13,271 nt of DNA, from positions 1-13,271 of the forward strand of contig JBGVRH010000007.1 of NCBI GenBank assembly GCA_045128275.1, in the 5' to 3' direction. The notes under the pieces are model-generated. The model was not told the DNA's origin and did not search any database. It saw only the letters and a program-made list of their open reading frames with translations. Shown here in pieces: positions 1-4,186 of the stretch. The stretch comes from CAMEON01 sp045128275. GTDB lineage: Bacteria > Bacillota > Clostridia > Oscillospirales > CAG-272. Made by a program: the position numbers and the translations under genes. Numbering within the stretch: position 1 is the stretch's first letter; every line of letters begins with the position of its first letter.

Positions 1-186
1 CTTGTAGCGGATGAAAAGACTCTGTGTGAAAGATTGGCAATGGATGTAGAAAGAGGTATCCGTTCTGAAGATATAATTGAGCGAAGCATAGCAAGAATAC
101 CGATGTATCAAGCATTGGGTACCATTAAAATTGATACCAACGCCAAAAACGTGGCTATGATTGCCAATGAGATAAAGCTGTTGTAA
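1..186 (+). CDS. 3' end of a probable small P-loop kinase (partial)
   Basis: This is the last 61 codons of a gene whose start lies outside the window; the frame is open from base 1 and stops with TAA at 184-186. The visible part has the pattern of the lid and C-terminal helix of small nucleotide-binding kinases. An arginine- and acid-rich helix (RLAMDVERGIRSEDIIERS) is followed by the stretch MYQALGTIKIDT and a closing amphipathic helix. From memory of the family, single-domain P-loop kinases and AAA-type nucleotide kinases end this way, with the lid arginines contacting the phosphates. The Walker A motif would be upstream and cannot be seen, so the substrate is not assigned. The gene is AT-rich like its right-hand neighbours. 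Repeat copy 1 begins only 6 bases after the stop codon. Confidence 0.5.
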   Translation, partial: LVADEKTLCERLAMDVERGIRSEDIIERSIARIPMYQALGTIKIDTNAKNVAMIANEIKLL

Positions 187-192
187 TACCGT

Positions 193-267
193 CAAATTCC
201 AATTTGTCGAGCTGAATAGGCGTTAAGCGTTGGTGTGATTTTGGTGCAAATTTGGTGCAACACTTTA
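193..267 (+). repeat. Intergenic repeat, copy 1 (left part only)
   Basis: About 75 bases match the left third of the repeats at 1389 and 2322. It opens with a 14-base interrupted palindrome (CAAATT-CC-AATTTG) followed by TCGAGC, and ends with a direct repeat, GGTGCAA-ATTT-GGTGCAA, then CACTTTA. After 267 the sequence diverges into an ACGATA array where the other two copies continue with ACAGAACAATACAAG and a terminator hairpin. A degenerate version of that hairpin reappears at 468-493, so about 200 bases seem to have been inserted or exchanged inside this copy. Confidence 0.75.
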
Positions 268-271
268 TGCG

Positions 272-355
272 ACGATACTCACGATATTCACGATATCGCA
301 CGAAAACACACGATAAATCTACGATATCACACGATATTTCACGTTATTCACGATA
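272..355. repeat. Short ACGATA repeat array
   Basis: The hexamer ACGATA occurs exactly at 272, 281, 290, 310, 321, 331 and 350, with a one-base variant (ACGTTA) at 341. Many copies are 9-10 bases apart and several are embedded in CACGATAT or ATTCACGATATC contexts. The spacing is too short and irregular for a CRISPR array, and there are no unique spacers. It could be a protein-binding iteron-like cluster or simple repeat decay; the sequence does not decide between these. Confidence 0.6.
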
Positions 356-388
356 TCAAACAGTGTTCTTAAAACTCCAAGAGATAAT

Positions 389-403
389 CGAAGTTTCACT
401 TCG
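389..403 (+). repeat. Small hairpin CGAAG-N5-CTTCG
   Basis: A perfect 5-bp inverted repeat with a 5-base loop lies between the ACGATA array and the terminator at 414. There is no T tract, so it is not a terminator by itself. Confidence 0.4.
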
Positions 404-413
404 TTCAATTTCA

Positions 414-450
414 GAAAGAACCACCGCCTCGGCGGTGGTTCTTTCGCTTT
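414..450 (+). terminator. Strong perfect-stem hairpin, probable bidirectional terminator
   Basis: A perfect 15-bp inverted repeat, arms 414-428 and 431-445 (GAAAGAACCACCGCC and its complement), is separated by only two bases and followed by GCTTTT. It is by far the strongest hairpin of the AT-rich region. The T tract is short but the left flank is also A/T-rich, so it may stop transcription in both directions. No intact gene ends just before it on either strand, so it has probably been left behind by, or carried in with, the inserted segment. Confidence 0.65.
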
Positions 451-467
451 TCCAATTTATGTGATAG

Positions 468-493
468 GCTCTGCCACGGCAAGGCTTTTTGTT
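468..493 (+). terminator. Degenerate repeat-type terminator, copy 1
   Basis: The arms GCTCTGCC (468-475) and GGCAAGGC (478-485) are followed by TTTTTGTT. This is the same hairpin as in the other two repeat copies but with one mismatch in the stem, G to A at 482. It marks where homology to the shared repeat resumes after the inserted ACGATA/terminator stretch. Confidence 0.55.
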
Positions 494-607
494 ATTCCCG
501 AGCACCTCGGTCATTGCAATACCGAAATCATCTCTAATATCTACGTTCACATCTTCAAAGAATACAAAGCCAAGATGGCTGAATCTATCGAGCACGATTT
601 GCTTTAA
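491..607 (+). pseudogene. Remnant C-terminus of a tyrosine recombinase (integrase)
   Basis: In one frame this stretch encodes about 38 residues ending in TAA at 605-607. The stretch EHLGHCNTEIISNIYVHIF is the classic end of phage and conjugative-transposon integrases: the LGH box, then about 10 residues later the catalytic tyrosine (codon 542-544), then an amphipathic C-terminal helix (KEYKAKMAESIEHDLL). Everything upstream of the LGH box, including the first catalytic Arg and the Lys and His-x-x-Arg motifs, is missing; the frame runs into repeat DNA. It is therefore a non-functional stub left by a deletion or recombination. It occupies the place where repeat copies 2 and 3 carry their hairpin block, linking the repeat family to a mobile element. 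Confidence 0.7.
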
Positions 608-615
608 TCAAAAAG

Positions 616-646
616 GGCGGTTCAATTTGTAAAGAATTGAGCCGTC
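616..646 (+). promoter_or_regulatory. Hairpin just upstream of the lipoprotein promoter
   Basis: A 12-bp inverted repeat (616-627 with 635-646, two G-T wobbles, 7-base loop) begins 9 bases after the integrase stub's stop and ends just before the -35 box. It is followed by CTATTTACTTTTT. It may be the terminator of the former integrase gene, overlapping the new promoter, or an operator. In the second promoter copy the right arm has changed and only a GGCGG/CCGCC core stem remains. Confidence 0.45.
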
Positions 647-649
647 CTA

Positions 650-678
650 TTTACTTTTTGGAAATTTTATGGTATAAT
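650..678 (+). promoter_or_regulatory. Sigma-A promoter with extended -10 for the 722 lipoprotein
   Basis: The -35 box is TTTACT (650-655), the spacer is 17 bases, and the -10 box is a perfect TATAAT (673-678) preceded by TGG, giving an extended -10. Transcription should start near 685. The block from about 615 to 703 is repeated almost unchanged at 1612-1699 in front of the next gene. Confidence 0.8.
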
Positions 679-721
679 CTAACTAATCGATAAACTTGAA
701 TTTGCCGAGGAGGAGTATGTT

Positions 722-1381
722 ATGAAAAAAACAGTTATGAAGAAAAGCATTTATTTAATATGTTTACTTTTAGTTTCTTGCCTTGTTTTCTCGTCCTGCT
801 CTAAATCGGCAGGTCTTAATATAGGATTTGATGGAAGAATGGGACAATTGCCCGAGGTTTATTTTGGTGTGAAAAGCGATAAAACGGAGTTTAATATTGA
901 TGATGTTACTCTTGATTTTTCATACGGAGACGGAAGTGTCTCGGATGTAGGTGGTTATGTTGGCGGTGATAATGGAGAAGACTGCCCCATCGTGTGTATT
1001 GCCGTATATTTCTTCAATGCTAAATATCAAGATGCGGTAACGATTTTCGGAGATGCACGTTTTGGAGATTATAAAGAAATTGATGGGTTGTATTTTGTAA
1101 AAGAAATTAGTCTTGATGATTACAATAATAATTACGATGTAGAACATAGTTTTTGGGGTTGCAAGTACGAACATACCGAAACCTTGACAATTCCCGAAGA
1201 GGTTGTGGAACTTTCTGCGGGCTATGCTTGTTTCGGCGTTTTTCAGATAGCATATATTCCTTCGGAAAATTTGTATCGTGTTGTTGGCGGTGGATATCAA
1301 GCATTGAAATACGAAAAGCTTGACAAAGATATGGTGAAAATATCTAAGCCCACAGGTAGTTACTATGCAGACCCAAAATAA
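722..1381 (+). CDS. Small secreted lipoprotein of unknown function
   Basis: A 219-residue protein. The start at 722 is supported by GAGGAGGAG at 707-715, six bases upstream; a second ATG at 737 would only shorten the charged N-terminus. Residues 1-8 carry four lysines and residues 9-25 are hydrophobic. The likely lipidated cysteine is C26 (VFSSC); LVSC ending at C20 is an alternative. This predicts export and anchoring on the outer face of the membrane. The mature part (about 27-219) is rich in D, Y, G and V with alternating hydrophobic residues, suggesting a beta-rich fold (for example VYFGVKSDKTEFNIDDV). No family is recognised. The gene is AT-rich, lies between two copies of the shared repeat and has its own promoter, so it behaves as a single-gene cassette. 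Confidence 0.85.
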   Translation: MKKTVMKKSIYLICLLLVSCLVFSSCSKSAGLNIGFDGRMGQLPEVYFGVKSDKTEFNIDDVTLDFSYGDGSVSDVGGYVGGDNGEDCPIVCIAVYFFNAKYQDAVTIFGDARFGDYKEIDGLYFVKEISLDDYNNNYDVEHSFWGCKYEHTETLTIPEEVVELSAGYACFGVFQIAYIPSENLYRVVGGGYQALKYEKLDKDMVKISKPTGSYYADPK

Positions 1382-1478
1382 AAGATGACAAATTCCAATT
1401 TGTCGAGCAGAACAGCGTTGAATGTTGGTGTGATCTTGGTGCAAATTTGGTGCAACACTTTACAGAACAATACAAGAG

Positions 1479-1506
1479 GCTCTGCCACGGCAGGGCTTTT
1501 TGTTTT
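1479..1506 (+). terminator. Rho-independent terminator in repeat copy 2
   Basis: The arms GCTCTGCC (1479-1486) and GGCAGGGC (1489-1496) form an 8-bp stem with one wobble pair, followed by TTTTTGTTTT. It would end the lipoprotein transcript about 115 bases after its stop codon. Confidence 0.75.
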
Positions 1507-1602
1507 GGGACAGTTGAGGACGCCTGTCCCTACGAGGTCGGGAGGGGAGACCCCTCCCCTACGGAGGATCGTGTTTGTTGTAGGGGAGGCTATCAGCCTC
1601 CC
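1507..1602. repeat. Triple-hairpin GC-rich module, copy 2
   Basis: Three inverted repeats follow one another: GGGACAG/CTGTCCC (1507-1513, 1524-1530), GGGAGGGG/CCCCTCCC (1540-1547, 1551-1558) and GGGAGGC/GCCTCCC (1584-1590, 1596-1602). The right arm of the second can also pair with the left arm of the third (CTCCCCTAC with GTAGGGGAG), so two folds compete. Short GTAGGGG...CCCG hairpin repeats of this look are, from memory, common between genes in gut Clostridia. Confidence 0.7.
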
Positions 1603-1645
1603 GCATTCAAAGGGCGGTTCAATTTGTAAAAACTCCGCCGTCCTA

Positions 1646-1674
1646 TTTACTTTTTTCCGTTTTTATGGTATAAT
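1646..1674 (+). promoter_or_regulatory. Sigma-A promoter for the 1724 membrane protein
   Basis: TTTACT (1646-1651), 17 bases, TGG + TATAAT (1669-1674). Boxes, spacing and the following AATCTAACTAATCGATAAAC are the same as in the promoter at 650; only a few spacer bases differ. Confidence 0.8.
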
Positions 1675-1723
1675 CTAACTAATCGATAAACTTGAATTTA
1701 TTAAATAGGAGACGAGAACTGTT

Positions 1724-2308
1724 ATGTCTGAAAACAAATCGAATAAACAAGTATTGAATGAAATGAAAATTGAATATGCAGTGAAACAAAAGAAAGGGTT
1801 GCCTTTCATTATGGCATCCACCGTTTTGTGGACGATTATGCTGATTGCGTTCCTAACAGATTTAGATATTGCCGCAAAAAATATGATTGCTATGTGTTGC
1901 TCTGCATTACTTATGCCAGTTGGAATGCTGTTTGGTAAAATCATAAAAGTTGATATATTCAGCAAAGAGTGTCCGCTCAGCAGCCTCTCTATTGTAGCTG
2001 CACTTAATCAGTTGCTGTATCTTCCGATTGTTTTGTGGGCAATGTACGCTGTTCTCGATAAGATGATTATGGCATATGCCATAGTTGTTGGAGCCCATTT
2101 CTTAACTTATTATTGGATTTATTTTTCTCCAACTTATTTTTACGCAGCCATTATCATCCCTGTTGTATCTTTAGTCCTCGGAATATATTGCAACCAGGTA
2201 GTAGTGTGCCTTGCTTTTGTGTCTTTTGATATCCTTATTTGCTTGTTATTGTGCTTAGAAAATAAACAAGCTAAGAATTATCTTGAAACTATTACCAACA
2301 AAAGATAA
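1724..2308 (+). CDS. Six-helix membrane protein, uncharacterised (DUF7010-like)
   Basis: A 194-residue integral membrane protein. The start at 1724 follows TAGGAG (1706-1711) at a rather long spacing of 12 bases. After a charged, lysine-rich N-terminus (1-25) there are about six hydrophobic segments, at roughly 26-44, 51-71, 88-108, 112-132, 138-156 and 158-178, then a short polar tail. The KQKKGLPFIMAS start, the KIIKVD motif at 72-77 and the VVGAHFL segment near 121-127 resemble, from memory, the small Bacillota membrane family DUF7010. That match is unverified and carries no known function. The gene is AT-rich and stands alone between repeat copies 2 and 3, with its own copy of the array promoter. 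No signal peptide and no enzyme motif are visible. Confidence 0.75.
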   Translation: MSENKSNKQVLNEMKIEYAVKQKKGLPFIMASTVLWTIMLIAFLTDLDIAAKNMIAMCCSALLMPVGMLFGKIIKVDIFSKECPLSSLSIVAALNQLLYLPIVLWAMYAVLDKMIMAYAIVVGAHFLTYYWIYFSPTYFYAAIIIPVVSLVLGIYCNQVVVCLAFVSFDILICLLLCLENKQAKNYLETITNKR

Positions 2309-2412
2309 TTAGCTTAATTAACAAATTCCAATTTGTCGAGCCGAAGAGGCGTTGAATCTTGGTGCGATTTGGGTGCAAATTTGGTGCAACACTTTACAGA
2401 ACAATACAAGAG

Positions 2413-2440
2413 GCTCTGCCACGGCAGGGCTTTTTGTTTT
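2413..2440 (+). terminator. Rho-independent terminator in repeat copy 3
   Basis: Arms GCTCTGCC (2413-2420) and GGCAGGGC (2423-2430) followed by TTTTTGTTTT. It would terminate the membrane-protein transcript. On the minus strand the stem lies about 100 bases past the end of the 2541-3254 gene but has no T tract in that direction. Confidence 0.75.
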
Positions 2441-2536
2441 GGGACAGTCGAGGACGCCTGTCCCTACGAGGTCGGGAGGGGAGAGCCCTCCCCTACGGAG
2501 GATCGCGTTTGTTGTAGGGGAGGCTATCAGCCTCCC
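2441..2536. repeat. Triple-hairpin GC-rich module, copy 3
   Basis: GGGACAG/CTGTCCC (2441-2447, 2458-2464), GGGAGGG/CCCTCCC (2474-2480, 2486-2492) and GGGAGGC/GCCTCCC (2518-2524, 2530-2536). The alternative pairing of CCTCCCCTAC with GTAGGGGAGG is also conserved. The arms match copy 2 while several loop and linker bases differ. As the first structured RNA after the minus-strand gene, it may also act as that gene's transcript end. Confidence 0.7.
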
Positions 2537-2540
2537 GCTT

Positions 2541-3254
2541 TCAAAGGGCGGTTCGATTGGGAAAGCCCCCCTCACCGTCGCTCCCACGCAACAGCATGGA
2601 CAGAGCCAGGAGACAGAGGGCGGGGTAGTAGGTTCCCATGCAGGCGTGATCCGTCCAGCTCCACAGGCCGATGAACCAATCCAGCACCAGCATGAGATCC
2701 GAGAAGAAGAACAGCCCGCTGGCCACCGCCACGGTAGCCGTGTACAGGCAGGGCGCGTGGATCAGGTTGCCGATGGCCTTGCCCAGCATGGAGGAGATGA
2801 TGAGGGCGTACACCAGGCAGACCGCCTTGAAAATAGGCTGACCGAAGTCCAGAAGGGGGCAGAACAGCAGAAAGGCCGCCGCCGCGAGAAAGATCCCGCC
2901 GCTGATGGCGCAGTCGAGGAGCCGGATTTTTTGCAGGATGCAGTAGGCCGCCACAAAGAAGATATGCCCCAGGGCAAAGGTGGCCGCCCCGATGATGAAG
3001 TCCTTGTTGATGAGACAGTCCCCCAGAAAGGCCAGGATCAGACCCAGGGACATGGTGATATAGAAGGAAGGCTTTGTCCCCTTGGTCGCAAGGGCGTAGA
3101 CCAGATTGATCACCCCCAAAAGAGCGAACAGACCGCTACAGGTACACTTCAGGGTAAAGTCGAAGCCATGGCTCTGGTACACGTAATTGAGAGCCAGGAT
3201 GGCGGCGATGAACAGGGCGTTCACCGCAAACAGGAGCTTTTGATGCAGTTTCAT
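2541..3254 (-). CDS. YhhN/TMEM86-like multi-pass membrane protein (putative lysoplasmalogenase family)
   Basis: A 237-residue protein with about eight hydrophobic segments. Family-typical features are the GDCLINKDF motif at 78-86 after helix 3, the G-AATFALGHIFFVAAY stretch at 89-104, and FFFSDLMLVLDWF at 182-194. In YhhN/TMEM86 proteins the conserved acidic residues in GD and SD are thought to form the active site; some animal members cleave the vinyl-ether bond of lysoplasmalogens. Anaerobic Clostridia can make plasmalogens, so the activity is plausible but unproven here. The start is fixed by GAGGT (3261-3265), six bases upstream on the minus strand. The promoter is at 3385-3413. The final residues NRTAL and the stop come from repeat copy 3, so the native C-terminus has been overwritten, probably harmlessly because it lies beyond the last helix. 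Confidence 0.8.
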   Translation of the reverse strand: MKLHQKLLFAVNALFIAAILALNYVYQSHGFDFTLKCTCSGLFALLGVINLVYALATKGTKPSFYITMSLGLILAFLGDCLINKDFIIGAATFALGHIFFVAAYCILQKIRLLDCAISGGIFLAAAAFLLFCPLLDFGQPIFKAVCLVYALIISSMLGKAIGNLIHAPCLYTATVAVASGLFFFSDLMLVLDWFIGLWSWTDHACMGTYYPALCLLALSMLLRGSDGEGGFPNRTAL

Positions 3255-3258
3255 GGGA

Positions 3259-3351
3259 TCACCTCAAGAACAGCCGCAGGAGCTTTTGGTTCAGACGGCT
3301 TTTATAGGGTCGGTAGCGCATGGGCAGATCCAACCAGGTCTTTTTGTCCAC
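3259..3351 (-). CDS. Possible 30-codon upstream reading frame (leader)
   Basis: Between the minus-strand promoter and the 2541-3254 gene lies an open frame that can start at GTG (3349-3351) and encodes about 30 residues, strongly basic and leucine-rich (RYRPYKSRLNQKLLRLFLR at the end). Its TGA at 3261-3259 overlaps the ribosome binding site of the membrane-protein gene, an arrangement suited to translational coupling. No good ribosome binding site precedes the GTG and there is no in-frame ATG near the 5' end, so it could equally be untranslated leader or a decayed gene end. Confidence 0.3.
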   Translation of the reverse strand: MDKKTWLDLPMRYRPYKSRLNQKLLRLFLR

Positions 3352-3384
3352 GATGGACTTGACGATGAAAACTCTATATGCTCC

Positions 3385-3413
3385 AGTATACCACAAAGAC
3401 GTTGATCTGTCAA
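3385..3413 (-). promoter_or_regulatory. Near-consensus sigma-A promoter (minus strand)
   Basis: Read on the minus strand: TTGACA (3413-3408), a 17-base spacer, TATACT (3390-3385) preceded by TGG, so the -10 is extended. It fires towards the 2541-3254 gene with a start near 3378, leaving a leader of about 120 bases. Confidence 0.8.
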
Positions 3414-3486
3414 CGAGAATTGGGGAAACCTGCAAAAGAAGTATGCCCGCGGCTCCGCGGAGTCATTTCAAGGATGAAAAAACCTG

Positions 3487-3515
3487 TTGACTTGCGCCGC
3501 GCAATGCGGTATAAT
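3487..3515 (+). promoter_or_regulatory. Sigma-A promoter upstream of the ECF sigma operon
   Basis: TTGACT (3487-3492), exactly 17 bases, perfect TATAAT (3510-3515). A start near 3522 would give a leader of about 120 bases containing a CGCT/AGCG hairpin with a T-rich loop near 3547-3560 and a CACCGC/GCGGTG hairpin just before the ribosome binding site. Confidence 0.8.
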
Positions 3516-3565
3516 AGGCGGTATAGCGGGACAGTCAAAATTTTTTCGCTTTTTTTAGCGGACTA

Positions 3566-3592
3566 TGAAAGATTCGCCCCCGAAATTTCGTC
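3566..3592 (+). promoter_or_regulatory. Candidate ECF-type (autoregulatory) promoter
   Basis: TGAAAG (3566-3571), 17 bases, CGTC (3589-3592) followed by TATAT. This resembles the TGAAAC-N16/17-CGTC promoters used by Bacillus ECF sigma factors such as SigM and SigX, with one mismatch in the -35. It lies about 50 bases ahead of the sigma gene itself, the usual place for self-activation. Inferred from pattern only. Confidence 0.45.
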
Positions 3593-3643
3593 TATATAGA
3601 TGAAGGACAAAACACCGCCCCGCGCGGTGGGAAAGGAGAGGCT

Positions 3644-4186
3644 ATGGAGGACAGAGACATCATCGCCCTGTATTTCGCCCGTGACGAGCGGGCCATCCGT
3701 GAGACCGCCGACAAGTACGGCGACTTCTGCGAGGGCGTGGCCATGGGGATATTGGGCAACCGCCAGGATGCCGAGGAGTGCGTCAGCGATACCTATCTCC
3801 GCACCTGGAACAGCATTCCCCCCAAGCGCCCAGGCTCTCTGAAGGCTTTTGTGGGCAAGATCGCCCGCAATCTCTCCATCGACCGCCTTCGCCACCGCCA
3901 CATCGCCCGCCACGACAGCGACATGGAGATCATGCTCTCCGAGCTGGAGCCCTACCTCCCCGACCGCGAGGAGGAGGGGAGCGCCCTCACCGAGCTGCTG
4001 GACGGCTTCCTTGAGGGTCTGGAGACCCTGGAACGTCGGCTCTTCATGGGCCGCTACTGGCACGGCTACACCGTTTCCCACATGGCCGAGCAGTACGGCC
4101 TCACCCCCAATGCCGTCTCCCTCCGCCTCCACCGCGTGAGAGAGAAGCTGAGGGACTATCTGGAGAAGGGAGGTTATCACCTATGA
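3644..4186 (+). CDS. ECF-family RNA polymerase sigma factor
   Basis: A 180-residue sigma-70-family protein of typical ECF length. Region 2 spans about residues 8-85, with the core-binding NRQDAEECVSDTYLRTWNSI stretch at 39-58 and the clostridial hallmark IPP..PGSLKAFVGKIARNLSIDRLR at 58-83. After a variable linker, region 4 covers about 118-173, with a helix-turn-helix at 143-168 (TVSHMAEQYGLTPNAVSLRL) that reads the -35 box. The start is set by AAGGAGAG at 3633-3640. Its stop overlaps the next gene's ATG (ATGA at 4183), so the two proteins are translationally coupled, as expected for a sigma/anti-sigma pair. It is probably held inactive at the membrane by the 4183 product until an envelope signal arrives. 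Regulon unknown. Confidence 0.92.
   Translation: MEDRDIIALYFARDERAIRETADKYGDFCEGVAMGILGNRQDAEECVSDTYLRTWNSIPPKRPGSLKAFVGKIARNLSIDRLRHRHIARHDSDMEIMLSELEPYLPDREEEGSALTELLDGFLEGLETLERRLFMGRYWHGYTVSHMAEQYGLTPNAVSLRLHRVREKLRDYLEKGGYHL

Larger units (their letters stand above)
1389..1623 (+). repeat. Intergenic repeat, copy 2 (full length)
   Basis: About 235 bases, nearly identical to 2322-2558. Parts in order: palindrome CAAATT-CC-AATTTG; a GTTGAAT..TTGGTG stretch; the direct repeat GGTGCAA-ATTT-GGTGCAA; a terminator hairpin (1479-1506); a block of three GC-rich hairpins (1507-1602); and the closing TCAAAGGGCGGTTC. It starts 8 bases after the lipoprotein stop and runs straight into the next gene's promoter. 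Differences from copy 3 are single-base substitutions plus one gap near 1415. Confidence 0.85.
2322..2558 (+). repeat. Intergenic repeat, copy 3 (full length), at the AT/GC boundary
   Basis: About 237 bases, the same modules in the same order as copy 2, starting 13 bases after the membrane-protein stop. It ends at ...GGGCGGTTCGATTGG, where copies 1 and 2 continue into the array promoter; here GC-rich chromosomal DNA follows instead. Its final bases, read on the minus strand, provide the last five codons (NRTAL) and the TGA stop of the 2541-3254 gene. Confidence 0.85.

Noticed and set aside
272..355. CRISPR array
   Set aside because: The repeats are 6 bases with 3-14-base gaps, no unique spacers and no cas genes.
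252..464. 70-codon frame through the ACGATA array
   Set aside because: Its content (repeated RYSRY) simply reflects the hexamer repeat, with no ribosome binding site.
356..595. 79-codon minus-strand frame opposite the integrase stub
   Set aside because: The plus-strand frame shows the LGH...Tyr recombinase ending, and the minus frame crosses the perfect hairpin and repeat junctions.
2352..3362. 336-codon plus-strand frame across repeat copy 3 and the YhhN-like gene
   Set aside because: Its start is in the repeat and the rest is the complement of a clear membrane-protein gene; the product is charged low-complexity sequence.
3378..3599. 73-codon plus-strand frame before the sigma gene
   Set aside because: It spans the minus-strand promoter and the sigma promoter, has no ribosome binding site and has no family-like features.
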